A stretch of 64,000 bases of DNA from Histomonas meleagridis (GCA_020186115.1 WSYJ01000009.1:372001-436000), one strand, 5' to 3'. Shown: positions 9,973 to 20,780, counted from the stretch's first letter. Numbers and translations are program-made. Notes: generated by a model from the sequence alone, not told the origin.

Positions 9973-11277
9973 TTAAAACATATTCCAAATTATTAAAACA
10001 TATTCTAAATTATTCAAATAAATAGTTTTTGCATTAACATCAATTCCTTTATCTAAAAGCAATTTTACTATTTCTATATTTCCTGATTTAACTGAGTATG
10101 GTAAAATTGTTTTTGGAATTTGTTGACTTTCTATTTCGCTTTCTATTATGAATGTATTTCCTTTTGATGCTATTTCTTCTATAATTTCATTATTTATTTT
10201 CATTCCTTCTTTTTCTAAAAACATGAAGATTTCATAATTATTAAATTCTATACATTTTTTCCCAAGATATATTAAATTTTCTTCACTTAAATTACAATTA
10301 TCTTGATTTTCGATATTGGAATTCTGTTTTGTAAAAGAAAACATCGAAGATAAATTTTTTCTGTCATTAGAAATTTTTCCAATTTTATTTTCATAAAGAT
10401 AATGAAAAATTTCATTTCTATGAAATTCTATCGCTGTTTCATATGCTTCTGTAAATGATGAATTGTTTTGTTCACATAAATGAATAATTTCTAAGTTTCC
10501 ACCTGCAATTGCATATTTAGATGTATTTTTGATATTCGAATTATTTAATAACAAATATTTAAAACATTTAATCGAACCAAAAAATGCACAATAATCAATT
10601 AATTAAACATTTTCAGTATTAATAAATGAACATCTTTCATAAAGTGATGGCTTAATTATTTGATTAAATTCAAATTCATTATGTGATGATATTTCTTGAA
10701 GCTTTTCTAAATCATCATTTCGAAGTACTTTCGCAATTTCTAATGGATTAACTCCTTCTTTTACATATTGCTTATGAAGCTTCCAATTATCTTTTGATAA
10801 TTCATCAAGTGCTGAGGTGAATTTTTCAAAGAATTGTGGTTCTGGATGTTTGTTCTTTAATTCATTTATTTCTTCTTTTGTTTTATATTGAGAAAAATAT
10901 AATGTGTTCATGTTCTTTACTGAAGATGGTTCAATTATTTCTTCTTCGATCATCTTTTCAAGAAGGAAATAAGATTCTTGCTTTTCTGTTCTCAGTAAAT
11001 ATTTACAAAAGATTTGAGTAAGATTAGAATCAGTTTCACTTTTGTTTTTATCTTTATCATCTTCTTTTTCTTTTAAAGTTAATAAATATTTAATATATAT
11101 ATTTTCATTATTTGATTGAGAAACAAAAGCTGAATAAATAAGTCTAGAAACAAGATAGTTAAATGTATATGGCAGCCTATCTACAAACAAATTAATTGTT
11201 GCTTGAACTGATTGATCGAAATTTTTTTCGTTGAGATTAAAGACAATTGATTCTAATGATTTCGAAAGTTCCATCAA
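9973..11277 (-). pseudogene. DUF3447/ankyrin protein gene broken by one nonsense codon
   Basis: The frame runs from ATG 11277 for 224 codons to an in-frame TAA at 10603-10605, and then continues in the same frame (LIDYCAFFGSIKCFKYLL) to 9973. The intact relatives at 21534 and 33997 have a Thr codon where the stop lies. The domain order is a helical N-terminus, then NWKLHKQYVKEGVNP, the DUF3447 core (YERCSFIN, LIDYAAFF-like, IIHLCEQNNSSFTEAYETAI) and C-terminal ankyrin repeats. The family is large in trichomonads and its function is not known. A genuine two-part gene, readthrough or a sequencing error are alternatives to a pseudogene. Confidence 0.75.
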
Positions 11278-11730
11278 TAAAAGTGTTCAAAACCTATTCG
11301 TTCGAAATATTTGTGAGAAAATAAAATTGTCAATACCAAAAAAAATGTCATACGATAGAGATTGAAACTGTTCAAATAGCCTAAAAACGAATCACAAAAT
11401 TTTTGTTCTGAATCAAATATCAAAAATTGTGCTACAATAAATAATTAAATAGATTTTTACCGATAGAGGATTGAGATTTTTAAGTTTCGTTTTAAATTTT
11501 GGTTTCCACAATAACAAGAAAAAGATTAACATTTTCCCCTCAATCGCACTTGGTCAAAAAAATTTTATGCGGGGGTGGCCCTGCTTGACGATCATTCGAT
11601 ACAATTTCATCAATTGATAATGGTTTAAGCTAAAATCAGAAAAGTTATTCATAAGCATTTCGTTTACGCATCTCTTCTATACACCCATAAGCTCTTTATA
11701 CTCTTGGAAGCATTGAATAAGAGAATGTAA
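11278..11730. other. Intergenic region
   Basis: AT-rich with a short G-rich spot near 11570 (GCGGGGGTGGCC). No gene seen. Confidence 0.4.
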
Positions 11731-12072
11731 TTGAATGAAATACAAGTATTGTTCAATGATCAAAGAATTATTTTATATCATCAAAACTATGATTATGAAG
11801 TTATTGTTAAAAATGATAAACTTATACTTCCTGAATCGAAAATTGTTTATAAATATTATGATTATTATAATTGGACAAACAATAAAGAAGAAAAAAACAC
11901 TGTGTTAGATGTAATATTTGATCTATCTGATTTATCTATTGGAGGATTTAATCAGGAAATTTATATGCATAAATGGAAGAGAAAAGAAGGTCATCATAAA
12001 AGAGGATACGGTACCGAGTTGAATACATTGGAAGTGTACTTGAATAAGGATTGGGAATTCGAAACAGTGTAA
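11731..12072 (+). pseudogene. Orphan ORF fragment without an ATG
   Basis: An open frame of 113 codons with protein-like composition (LFNDQRIILYHQNYDYEVIV, DVIFDLSDLSIGGFNQ) but no Met before a late one at about residue 78. A stop lies directly upstream. I do not recognise a family. It looks like the 3' part of a gene that lost its start, or an exon without its neighbours. Confidence 0.35.
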
Positions 12073-12596
12073 AAGGCGTTGTTCATTGGTAATGGAACTC
12101 CTTATTTGGTAATAGGAATTATAGATAAGCACTCATTCAGAGTGACTTTCGCATTGATAAAGGTGAAGAAATCGAAATAATTAAATAAAAAGCTTCTGAT
12201 ATTTAGGGTATTTATCATTTTAAAACAAAATGAATTTTATATATAATGAAAAAGATGAAACCTATTTGACAAATATCTATTTCATACATTTTTTAGAGGA
12301 TTACAGTAGCACTTTATTGACTTTAGCTTTAATATTGTTCGGGTGTTGATACGCTCCATTTTAAGAAATGTGTTTTTATAAATAATTTTAAAAATGACAG
12401 ATTATAAACAAACAATATTTGTAGTATCTTATATAAATAATTCATCCAAAACAATTGATTGAACCATAGGATAAGATTGCATTGAATAAAAATTATTATT
12501 AAATTATTTATTAAATTGATTTATAATTGTTTTACTTTAAAAAATACTGCACGAGTTCTTTTTATGCTGAAATCTATATTCGTCATTGCTTTGACT
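12073..12596. other. Intergenic region
   Basis: AT-rich, no gene, RNA or clear repeat seen. Confidence 0.4.
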
Positions 12597-13150
12597 TATT
12601 ATCTAGTTATATCTATCACAAATAAAACGAATTGCAAAATAGAAAACACCCATCAACTTTTTTTCCAATGCTGAGCTTTCGATGTAGTCATATGCATTGA
12701 TTTTATTTTTCATTTCTTTCCCTTGGGCTGTTGAAATAGGGATAGAGTTTTCAGAAAATGTTAGAACATATTTGATCACTTTTCATGCCAACTTAGATTA
12801 TACGATGTGGATGGACAACATTGTTGTAATTCAGGATAATAAATGTAACGAATGTTTTAAGTGATTTTGATGAAACGAGTGCAAAGCAAAGTATTACAAT
12901 ATCAGTATGTATGTCCCGCAGGACGCAACGACGTAGTTCCTCTGGTTGCATGGATCCGTACCATATATCAAAATTTATACATAAATTTTCATATTCAAAG
13001 TCTTGAGCATATCCACCAAAATGTGAAGGAATGTAATTTGAAAAATTAGAAATGTCTTCAAAACATGAGCAGAGGAAACTTGCCTTACCAACCCCGCTAT
13101 CTCCAACAAATAGACCTCTAGAGCTCTATCTCAAGATATCATTCTCGATG
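12597..13150 (-). pseudogene. Rho/Rac-type GTPase pseudogene
   Basis: Read on the minus strand from about 13130, the sequence gives GLFVGDSGVGKASFL (P-loop), then YIPSHFGGYAQDF (Rho switch I region, YIPTVFDNY in Rac) and INFDIWYGSMQPEELRR (WDTAGQEDYDRLRP position). HTDIVILCFALVSSKSL follows (TDVFLICFSLVSP in Rac), and after a frame change GKEMKNKINAYDYIESSAL, the G5 region. The WDTAGQ motif is lost, the Thr after the P-loop Lys is replaced, a stop lies before the P-loop, and at least one frameshift occurs near 12800. It is therefore a decayed copy of a Rho-family gene. Confidence 0.8.
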
Positions 13151-13321
13151 CTAATAAAATTGTTAAATCATTGTAGAGATGTTGAAATAAAAATTATATT
13201 ATAATTTTTTCTCGAATTCCATTCTTTAGTTACTCCATTGCAATTTAAACATTGGAATATTCCAAAACATAAAATTTAATTCCTTACTAAAACTTCAAAT
13301 ACATTTACACAAAAATTATTT

Positions 13322-16300
13322 TTATGATTTCTGTACTTTGAAACTTTCTTTCAGTTTCCACTTTTCCAAATTCGATTCTATTTGTTCCACATTACATTGC
13401 AATTCCGGCAACAATTTTGCAGTTGATTCAAACAAAGGCAAGCAGACCGATCGATAGAACCCTATTTGACTTTTTGGCTTATCCAAATGTGCTCTATCAT
13501 TCAAAGGCGAAGAATACTCCATTCCGTTTGCCAATTCCAAGTCCCCTTGTCTAAAGAATTCTTCGCATAAGACGTCGCACCATTTGTCTGCCAGATTAAA
13601 CGGTCTCGACACGTTTGATATATCGCCACATTTCAATAGCATTTGCATTAACAAAATTCTGTGCTCGAGATTTTCCATGTCAAAAATTTTGGCATCAAGC
13701 ATCGCATCAAAGGACTTCAAAATGTCAAAATGACGCGCCATGTCAGTGGCCAATATCATCCGGATGATCTCGGACCAGATCTGGCTATATTCATTCGGGC
13801 TTAAGTTGATGAAGATGTTACATTCTTCTTTTGATATAATATCAATTGATGTTTGACAATGATGTGTTTCCATAACACTTTGATTCTTGAACAATATACC
13901 TAATGGAGTTTCAGCTTGTACATTATACATATTCGTAAACCCATCATGACCTACATCATGACATATTGAAGATACCAATAGAGCAAGTAATTCAAGTTTC
14001 GTTAACTTCTCATCCAGTTTTGATTGTATTACCTCAAAAGTGACGAACTGAGTTACATCAAGTGCATGATGCCAATTATGATAAGGTACATCATTATATG
14101 AGTCATGTAATTCAGTGAAAAACTTGAAAAGTTTTTCATTAGTGATTTTAAATTCTTGCGGCAAATTGAACTTATATAATATTGCAAAAAGGACCTTAAT
14201 ATGACCAATACCAGGGAATTGATAAGGATCGAAATCAACTCTCCAAATGATATCATCATCAATGAATAGTTTTGTTGGACAATTTGTATATTTCGATCTT
14301 TCTTCAGGTTTTATATATTGTTTTAACTCTGTTTCACTTTTCCCTAATTTCGCTAAGTCTATAAGTTGAGATCTCTCAATAGAAACGGCCGCAAATACAG
14401 CAAAACAATCCAATATTTGGATATCTTCATTAGGGAATTGACGATTACTTTGTATCTCGATAATGCCTAAAGGGTTTTGATCACTACCATACAAAGGGAT
14501 ACAACAAATTACGTTTTCTGATTTCTTTGATTTCTCTTTTTTCCCAATTATTGTGTTCCTACCTAAGAACGTTGATATTCTCCCATTTATATTGATATGT
14601 TTATCCATATCATTATCATTGACATTATTATCATTTGTTATATCATTACCCATAATCTCTTCATATTCTTCAGTTAATTCATTTAACGATGCCTTATCTG
14701 AAGTTTCTTTAATTTGGTTACCTACAAACATTCGAATCCCTTTACCGACAATAGCTTCTTGTGCAAATACATCTCCATGAATCACTGGCTTTCCAATATT
14801 AATTAATTGTGTAAAAGATCGATCAGAGTTATCATATAAAAATAATGTTGCTCGAACTGCACTAACAGTACTACGAATATTTTCTAATATTTGATATAAC
14901 AAATTCTTAATATTATCTGTATGCCCTAAAACAGCTGATAACCCTACAAATGTCCGAACTTGTTTTGTTAAACTTAATGACGCTTCATATAACTTAGCAT
15001 TATCTAATGATATCCCACAAAAGACATTAAACGCCATTAACATTTTGATGTCATCTTCATCAAAGCCATTGGGCCCTATTTTGTTAATCATTTCTGTGAC
15101 GCCCGCAATCTCTCCTCTGTTATTATAGATCGGAACACATAATATGGACTTAGTTCGATACCCTGTTTTGATATCAATGCTCTTATCAAAGCGGTCGTCT
15201 TGATATGCATCCAATATGTTAATAGTCTCCGCTGTTGTCGCTGTATGTCCGACAATACCTCTTCCAATTGGCATTCGAATCGCTTTATCTAATCCTCCTT
15301 GGAATCTCGAAACTAACTCCTGCTTCGCTTGGTCAACTAAGAACAATGAACATCGCTCCGCATTTAATAGTGTGCATGCCTTCTCCATAATTAACGGTAC
15401 TAATGTATCGATATCTAATACTCCACTTATGATCTCGGCAACTTCTAATAACGCAGAAAGCCGTTGCTCATAGTCATCTAATTGCGCTTCAAACTGTGGT
15501 TGGGTCATTGAACATGTCATCGACTTGAATACAAATGGTAAAACAGAACGTAGCTCAATGGCATCCTCAGTCCTGAAGTATCCGGGATTGGCTCTTCCTC
15601 TTAAGACAACTGTCCAAAATCGATGGGAGTCATCGACATATGGCTGAGATAATATTGGCTCATCATGGAATCCATCACTCGCTTCATGATATGACTCGTG
15701 GTCCCGAACACTGCGCTCTAACACAAGTGAACATTGACGAAGACTATAGCCGGCGACACCAGATTTTTGATAATCAAGTTGCAAAGGGGTGTCGCTGTCA
15801 GTCTCAAATCGAAAGAATTGGCCTTTGCTGGGGCTGTACATCCATATTTCCGCTTTTCGGCATCGGAAGTGATTTTGCAATATATTGGTTAACGATTTGA
15901 CAACGGTTGGAAATGTGGTGAGTTCAACTAATCGAAGCGCTAACATAAGATCTGACTTTGGGGAGATAAGGAACGCACTGTAGATGTGGAATTTTTGGTA
16001 TAGAATTCGGACGGAATTTATTTCCTTTGGTCCAAATGGTGTAAAACTGACATCACGTGCAAGTTCTATGATACATTGAACACTGTTGTCACGCGACGTA
16101 ATGGGGAATAAGAGAACTGACGCATCTGATGTGACAACTCGAGTATCAATATTCTCATCAAAGTCGGGATGACTGCTTTGTGGCGTGACGCAAAGTGACG
16201 TAGCTGAGCGGTATACGGAGCTAAGAATCCCTTTGTCACATGGTGAAAATATTTGATATGTCGGGGAATAAAATTCGTTTCGTTTTGGAAGATAAAGCCA

Positions 16301-16516
16301 AAACGAACAAAACTGAGCTGAAAACGATTTGATAAGAACACTCTCTATGGATACGCTGAGAGGATGTGATTTCAATTCTTTGATTATTTGATCAAATGTT
16401 TCTTGCGGTGGCTCTTGTAATGGGCCAAGCGCCGGCGGTGCGTGGCTGATGTTCGGGAGCTTCTTTGTCAATGCACCTGTCTTGTGACCATTGACAATTG
16501 GGCTCAACGTGTGCAT
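13322..16516 (-). CDS. Multi-GAF 3',5'-cyclic-nucleotide phosphodiesterase (class I)
   Basis: Encodes 1064 residues; the first ATG is 16516. The N-terminal two thirds hold about four GAF-like domains (roughly 40-185, 200-330, 355-520, 530-720). The third is clearest (CSLFLVDQAKQELVSRF, GRGIVGHTA, NKIGPNGFDEDD), close to the NKFDE motif of mammalian PDE GAFs. The catalytic domain covers about 760-1060 with the metal-binding set HNWHHALDVTQ (~808), ICHDVGHDGFTN (~852), ETHHC and LKCGDISN, so hydrolysis of cAMP and/or cGMP is expected. The upstream DNA has AACGG elements and a 251-bp tandem duplication. No membrane spans are seen. Four GAFs exceed the two of mammalian PDE2/5/6/10/11. Confidence 0.93.
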   Translation of the reverse strand: MHTLSPIVNGHKTGALTKKLPNISHAPPALGPLQEPPQETFDQIIKELKSHPLSVSIESVLIKSFSAQFCSFWLYLPKRNEFYSPTYQIFSPCDKGILSSVYRSATSLCVTPQSSHPDFDENIDTRVVTSDASVLLFPITSRDNSVQCIIELARDVSFTPFGPKEINSVRILYQKFHIYSAFLISPKSDLMLALRLVELTTFPTVVKSLTNILQNHFRCRKAEIWMYSPSKGQFFRFETDSDTPLQLDYQKSGVAGYSLRQCSLVLERSVRDHESYHEASDGFHDEPILSQPYVDDSHRFWTVVLRGRANPGYFRTEDAIELRSVLPFVFKSMTCSMTQPQFEAQLDDYEQRLSALLEVAEIISGVLDIDTLVPLIMEKACTLLNAERCSLFLVDQAKQELVSRFQGGLDKAIRMPIGRGIVGHTATTAETINILDAYQDDRFDKSIDIKTGYRTKSILCVPIYNNRGEIAGVTEMINKIGPNGFDEDDIKMLMAFNVFCGISLDNAKLYEASLSLTKQVRTFVGLSAVLGHTDNIKNLLYQILENIRSTVSAVRATLFLYDNSDRSFTQLINIGKPVIHGDVFAQEAIVGKGIRMFVGNQIKETSDKASLNELTEEYEEIMGNDITNDNNVNDNDMDKHININGRISTFLGRNTIIGKKEKSKKSENVICCIPLYGSDQNPLGIIEIQSNRQFPNEDIQILDCFAVFAAVSIERSQLIDLAKLGKSETELKQYIKPEERSKYTNCPTKLFIDDDIIWRVDFDPYQFPGIGHIKVLFAILYKFNLPQEFKITNEKLFKFFTELHDSYNDVPYHNWHHALDVTQFVTFEVIQSKLDEKLTKLELLALLVSSICHDVGHDGFTNMYNVQAETPLGILFKNQSVMETHHCQTSIDIISKEECNIFINLSPNEYSQIWSEIIRMILATDMARHFDILKSFDAMLDAKIFDMENLEHRILLMQMLLKCGDISNVSRPFNLADKWCDVLCEEFFRQGDLELANGMEYSSPLNDRAHLDKPKSQIGFYRSVCLPLFESTAKLLPELQCNVEQIESNLEKWKLKESFKVQKS

Positions 16517-16539
16517 CAATCACATCAAATAACGGATGA

Positions 16540-17043
16540 AAAACCGTTTTCCAAATCACATCGATTTTTTAAAAAAATTTACTTCTTTTCAACAACTAAT
16601 GTTTGTATTTTTGTATTTGGAAATTCGAAATTGTCTTAAAGAGTTAACTCAACAAAATATTTAAATTTAAAATATTTCCAAATTTTTACAAAATGTAAAT
16701 TTCATTGACCCAAATCATTTGTCGTAACAAATTACGTTTCCAACTTAAGTTAGTGTCTGAATGCATTTGGAATTTCTTCATTAATGGATAACGTTCATTT
16801 TCCAAATCACACCAATTTTTTAAAAAATTTACTTCTTTTAAACGATTAATGTTTGTATTTTTGTATTTGGAAATTTGAAATTGTCTTAAAGAGTTAACTC
16901 AACAAAATATTTAAATTTCAAAATATTTCCAAATTTTTACAAAATGTAAATTTCATTGGCCCAAATCATTTGTCGTAACAAATTACGTTTCCAACTTAAG
17001 TTAGTGTCTGAATGCATTTGGAATTTCTTCATTAATGGATAAC
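16540..17043. repeat. Tandem duplication of about 251 bp
   Basis: Two nearly identical copies lie head to tail (16540-16790 and 16791-17043). The shared word CCAAATCAC occurs at 16551 and 16802, a 251-bp offset. Copies share CATTTGTCGTAACAAATTAC and AATGGATAACG. They occupy the 5' side of the phosphodiesterase gene and the 3' side of the IBP39-type gene. Confidence 0.9.
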
Positions 17044-17144
17044 GATTATTTTCCTTTCAAAATCTCTATCGTTGATAAATTTTAATTTGATTTTCGATTA
17101 TTTTCGTCGGTATAATCGGATTCATTATCCTCTATCATAAACTT

Positions 17145-18152
17145 TCAGTCAACAATCGGATTCCACTCAGTAATTGTAATTTCCTCTTTAAACGTATCAT
17201 CACCTGGATAACAATCGAACAAATCTTCACAACAATTTTCATCTTCTTGCTGACCATTGAATGCACTAATGTCTCCATACTCGAAATAATACATTGGCGA
17301 TAGATAATTCGTAATTTGTTCTGTTTTCCATTTGATATCATCAGCATTTACCAATTGTTCTGGTACTACGTTTGCATTAGCATTAACATAATTTGCATAT
17401 AAAACTGGATTAAACACTGTTTCTCTCTTTGTTCTTTGTTTTCGTTTGTCTTCATGAACATCTTCTTCATATATTTCAGGCATTTGAACATTAGTTATCG
17501 ATGGAACAAAGCAAATTAATGTATTACTTGATACATAACGCGAACTCCATTGCCTTAATAAGATAGGATAACACTTAAGAGATGGCAATGCTGTGATTAC
17601 ACAATCTCGTGATTTAGATTTACATGAAATTGATACATAGCCAAGTTTTTGGAAACTTCCATTGATTGATGACTTACATCGGCATGTGAGATTCTTTAGT
17701 TGGCGATTATTTAAACATAATATTGGGCCACAAAAACAGATTCCTACTAAAACACATCTTGCTTCTTTGTTAAATTCAGACTGTTCAATAAAATGAACTA
17801 GTATACTAAGCTCATTTGGAAATGATACAATTCTTTTATCTTTTGACGTTTTCTTTTCTTCATTTTTGAAGTTCTCGCAAATTCTTACATATTCTTCTTT
17901 CTCATCTTCGGAAAGCATCTTCCAATAATTTTCATAGATTTGACACTCTTTGAGAAATGATGGTTTCATGAAAATGAACCAAAAGCTCAAATTTTCTTTC
18001 TTCTCTGTAAAATTCAATGAAAAATTTCTCCCGTTTTGAATCAATAACCGTCGAGAATCGGTTTCCTTAAACTTTTTGTATACAACATATCTCAATCTTG
18101 TTGGCAAAACGGTTGATCCCTCGACGATAGAGTCGAATGAATTTAAAATCAT
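17145..18152 (-). CDS. Initiator-binding (IBP39-type) domain protein
   Basis: Encodes about 335 residues; the first ATG is 18152. The first ~210 residues match the trichomonad initiator-binding domain: LPTRLRYVVYKKF, NLSFWFIFMKP, a winged-helix core with NNRQLKNLTCRCKSSINGSF (the DNA-contact segment of IBP39) and GYVSISCK, then LPSLKCYPILLRQWSSR. The C-terminal 120 residues are acidic and low in structure (QQEDENCCEDLFDCYPGDD), possibly an activation or RNA polymerase II-contact tail. In Trichomonas vaginalis IBP39 recognises the Inr (TCA+1Y) of protein genes; trichomonads carry many paralogues, so this may be a gene-specific factor. Nuclear location is expected. Confidence 0.8.
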   Translation of the reverse strand: MILNSFDSIVEGSTVLPTRLRYVVYKKFKETDSRRLLIQNGRNFSLNFTEKKENLSFWFIFMKPSFLKECQIYENYWKMLSEDEKEEYVRICENFKNEEKKTSKDKRIVSFPNELSILVHFIEQSEFNKEARCVLVGICFCGPILCLNNRQLKNLTCRCKSSINGSFQKLGYVSISCKSKSRDCVITALPSLKCYPILLRQWSSRYVSSNTLICFVPSITNVQMPEIYEEDVHEDKRKQRTKRETVFNPVLYANYVNANANVVPEQLVNADDIKWKTEQITNYLSPMYYFEYGDISAFNGQQEDENCCEDLFDCYPGDDTFKEEITITEWNPIVD

Positions 18153-18470
18153 CGTACTCTTATTCAAAAGCTTGAATAACACGAATCCTCAAGGATTGCA
18201 TTGCGTCTGCTTTTTGTTTGCTAAGGCATAACACGTGCATGCATATTTTTCCAATAAGAAATAAACGAACTAATAATAATACATTTCTTTTTTTTTTGCT
18301 TTTACTTTTATATTCACTGATTATAAATTCGATTTAAAAAAGTTTTATCTTATCTGAAAAATTCATACTTTGTTCTTTGTTGTGAATCTGTATAGTGATT
18401 TACACCTAACCTTAAAGGTAGAAATGCTGTTTCGAAAGGATTTTTAAAAAAGACGTTTGTTTTTTAGGGA
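18153..18470. other. Divergent intergenic region
   Basis: Shared upstream region of the IBP39-type gene (minus) and the LisH protein gene (plus). AT-rich with a T10 run near 18290. No specific site recognised. Confidence 0.4.
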
Positions 18471-18863
18471 ATGCAAGTCGAAGTGCCAATTGATGCACCA
18501 ATCGAAATTAAAAAGAAAATAGCGAAACGCCTTCAAAAGAAAGGAGCTCTTAGTTCTATTGAGCGAAAAATTAAACTGGGAATGTTGATATCTATTGAGG
18601 AATTACGAGAAGATCCAAACAAAGAAAGTAAACTTGAACGCAAAAAATTTAAGAATGCTAGCCCACGCGAACTAGAAGCTTTGAATTGTGTATTCAACTT
18701 TTTAGCTGAACATAATTTAACATATACTCTTTCTACAATTCTTGAAGAATCATGTGTTCAAAGAAATAAAAACCAAAAAACTAGGGTTGAAGACCTCGTT
18801 AAGTATGCTCAAAATTCTTCTTCTGAATCCACTGATGATTCAAATTTATTTTCAGATGATTAA
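18471..18863 (+). CDS. FOR20/FOP-like LisH protein of centrioles and basal bodies
   Basis: Encodes 130 residues from ATG 18471. The N-terminal IKKKIAKRLQKKGALSSIERKIKLGML matches the FOP/FOR20 start (LEKKGVLGxLKARIR). The LisH segment ELEALNCVFNFLAEHNLTYTLSTILEES follows, where LNxxxxEYLxxxxYxxTLSVFxxES is the family pattern. The C-terminus is Ser/Asp-rich. In other eukaryotes FOR20 (CEP20) sits at centriolar satellites and basal bodies and is needed for flagella assembly, which fits a flagellated protist. Length agrees with FOR20 rather than the longer FOP. Function is inferred from the family. Confidence 0.7.
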   Translation: MQVEVPIDAPIEIKKKIAKRLQKKGALSSIERKIKLGMLISIEELREDPNKESKLERKKFKNASPRELEALNCVFNFLAEHNLTYTLSTILEESCVQRNKNQKTRVEDLVKYAQNSSSESTDDSNLFSDD

Positions 18864-19206
18864 GCGCACTTATATGAACATAGCACTTGTATAAAAAATT
18901 ATATCATTTTAATTTTTTTGACTTATAATCAATCTCTTGTAACTAAACTTGCTTCATTCATTATATTAAACTGACTGAGTCAAGTACAAAAATATATAAA
19001 ACAGTTTATTAACTTATGTACATATGTAAAACATCAGCCATTTATCGTTGTAAATGATTGTTTTAACCAAATCCAAATAACTCATAAATTATTATATATA
19101 TAAAACTTAACAAATCATTTTCAGATAACTTCAAGTTGTTTTCCACATTCTTTTCCCAAAAATAATTTTTTTAATAAAAATTTTCAATTCCTCTCTTTCT
19201 ACCAAC
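18864..19206. other. Convergent intergenic region
   Basis: AT-rich 3' flank between two convergent genes; nothing recognisable. Confidence 0.4.
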
Positions 19207-19587
19207 TTAAAATGACCATGCGCCATACAGGAATTGGTCATTCTCGCTGCGAATGTCACCACTTTTGCAAAAGTCATCAAAATTGATGTCAAATAATTCA
19301 TAATTAATATCTTTGAAGATATCATTTTCACGAAAATCAAAAGTAGACTTAAGTTCCATTCCATTTACTGGCGCTGGATCAAAAACATCATCAGAAGGAA
19401 GAAAAATTTCATCAAGTTTACTTTGGGAAGTGTCATTTTTTGAATCTTGAGTGGAACTATCCTTTTTAATTAGATTTCCTTTGTCATCTAGTTGATACTT
19501 TTCGATTCCATCAGAGCCATCATATAAAATTTTTGAGCACGAATATGAAATCGCGGACGAGTCTGTCTTAATACCTCGAGAGGCCAT
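19207..19587 (-). CDS. Small acidic protein of unknown function
   Basis: Encodes 126 residues, ATG at 19587 (MASRGIKTDSSAISYSC). The middle is Asp/Ser/Lys-rich (KKDSSTQDSKNDTSQSKLDE) and the C-terminus contains DIFKDINYELFDINFDDF and ends in LYGAWSF. No transmembrane span or signal peptide. Codon composition is like that of the neighbouring genes, which supports a real gene. I do not recognise a family. Confidence 0.5.
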   Translation of the reverse strand: MASRGIKTDSSAISYSCSKILYDGSDGIEKYQLDDKGNLIKKDSSTQDSKNDTSQSKLDEIFLPSDDVFDPAPVNGMELKSTFDFRENDIFKDINYELFDINFDDFCKSGDIRSENDQFLYGAWSF

Positions 19588-20330
19588 ACCAAATTAGTGA
19601 ATTACTTAGAAAAAGGAGTCACTTCGAGTGCGGCGTACTTATGGATAGTTGAAACCAATTTTTTTGGAGTTAACAAAATCATTCCTTTTCTTTGAAAAAT
19701 TGTGTTGAAAAAACCAATTTTGCAATTGAAAATAACATACCGTTATATTGAATATTCCATCAAATGAAAAAACTCCAACGATAAACTCATAATCAAAAGT
19801 AGAAAGAAAAAACGATCGGTTTCAATTGAATTGTCTTACAAAAAGTTTTATCGTACGATACCATTTTTGAATTTCATGTGGGAATGTCAAACAAGGATGA
19901 AACACATAATAAAATTGAAAATAAAGTAAATTGATGTTATTCCCTTTGAAGCCTAGAAAAACGAGTAAACATTTGGTGCTTATCTTCACTAGTTGACGCA
20001 AACTAGATTTTGAGGGAAACTTGCTTAATTCAACTATCTTTAAGATTTTAAATGGTATTTCGATATAAAAGCAAGCTCAAACGAAATAAAGCTTCTTAAG
20101 TAACAAATTTAGGCATGATAAACAGTTTGAAAATGGAATCATTTTTACAACGTAATGATTATTTACTGTGCTTCATTCTGTAGTTTTAAATATGGGTTAA
20201 TATCGCAACTGCCAAAAAGCATATGGATTCTTGATTAAAAATAAGATCAGTTTGATTGGTATTTTTATGTCAGTAATATTTTCTCACAATTTTATTTGGC
20301 AATAAATTAAATTTTGGTTCAATTGAAAAA
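19588..20330. other. Divergent intergenic region
   Basis: About 740 bp between the small acidic protein gene and RPS24. It holds an AACGATCGG at about 19810 and otherwise AT-rich DNA. No gene seen. Confidence 0.4.
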
Positions 20331-20333
20331 TTT

Positions 20334-20352
20334 CGGTTTTGGCTCTCCTTTT
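20334..20352 (+). promoter_or_regulatory. CGGTTTT-GG-CTCTCCTTT promoter element of RPS24
   Basis: Lies just upstream of the start. It holds an AACGG-like half (CGGTTTTGG) and a CCTTT box, like the M5 box known near trichomonad transcription starts. The uL23 gene carries nearly the same arrangement. Confidence 0.45.
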
Positions 20353-20357
20353 TCCCA

Positions 20358-20780
20358 ATGTCTAAGGTTACAATGAGGATCAGGAAGTACATTGTCAACA
20401 AGCTTCTTGATCGTAAGCAATTTGTTGTTGACCTCAAACACCCAGGTAACAGAGCACCAACACGTGATGAAATCAAGGATTTGGTCGCCAAGCAATTAAA
20501 GGCTAACAAAGATCTCATCGTTATTTTCTCACTCGAAACAAAGTTCGGAGGTGGCCGCACAACCGGTTTTGGCCTCATATACGACAATCTTGATGCACTC
20601 AAAACTATCGAACCAAAGCATCGTCTTATCAAGGCTGGTCTTGCTGAAAAGAGCAAGGTAACACGTCGTATGCGTAAAAATACTCGTAAGCAAAAGGTTA
20701 AGGTTTGGGGATCTGGTGTTCGTGCTCAACGTCATAAGGTCCGCCGTCAACAACGCAAGGAAGCTCTTGAAGGTCAATAA
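20358..20780 (+). CDS. RPS24: 40S ribosomal protein S24 (eS24)
   Basis: Encodes 140 residues starting MSKVTMRIRKYIVNKLLDRKQ. The eS24 family words are all present: FVVDLKHPGNRAPTRDEIKD, the FGGGRTTGFGLIYD signature and LEPKHR-like IEPKHRLIKAGL. The C-terminus is basic (KNTRKQKVKVWGSGVRAQRH). It is part of the small ribosomal subunit. GC content is higher than in the neighbours, as expected for a strongly expressed gene. The promoter-proximal CCTTT box is 5-6 bp from the ATG. Confidence 0.97.
   Translation: MSKVTMRIRKYIVNKLLDRKQFVVDLKHPGNRAPTRDEIKDLVAKQLKANKDLIVIFSLETKFGGGRTTGFGLIYDNLDALKTIEPKHRLIKAGLAEKSKVTRRMRKNTRKQKVKVWGSGVRAQRHKVRRQQRKEALEGQ

Noticed and set aside
12861-13049. 62-codon plus-strand ORF
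   Set aside because: It is the antisense of the Rho GTPase pseudogene.
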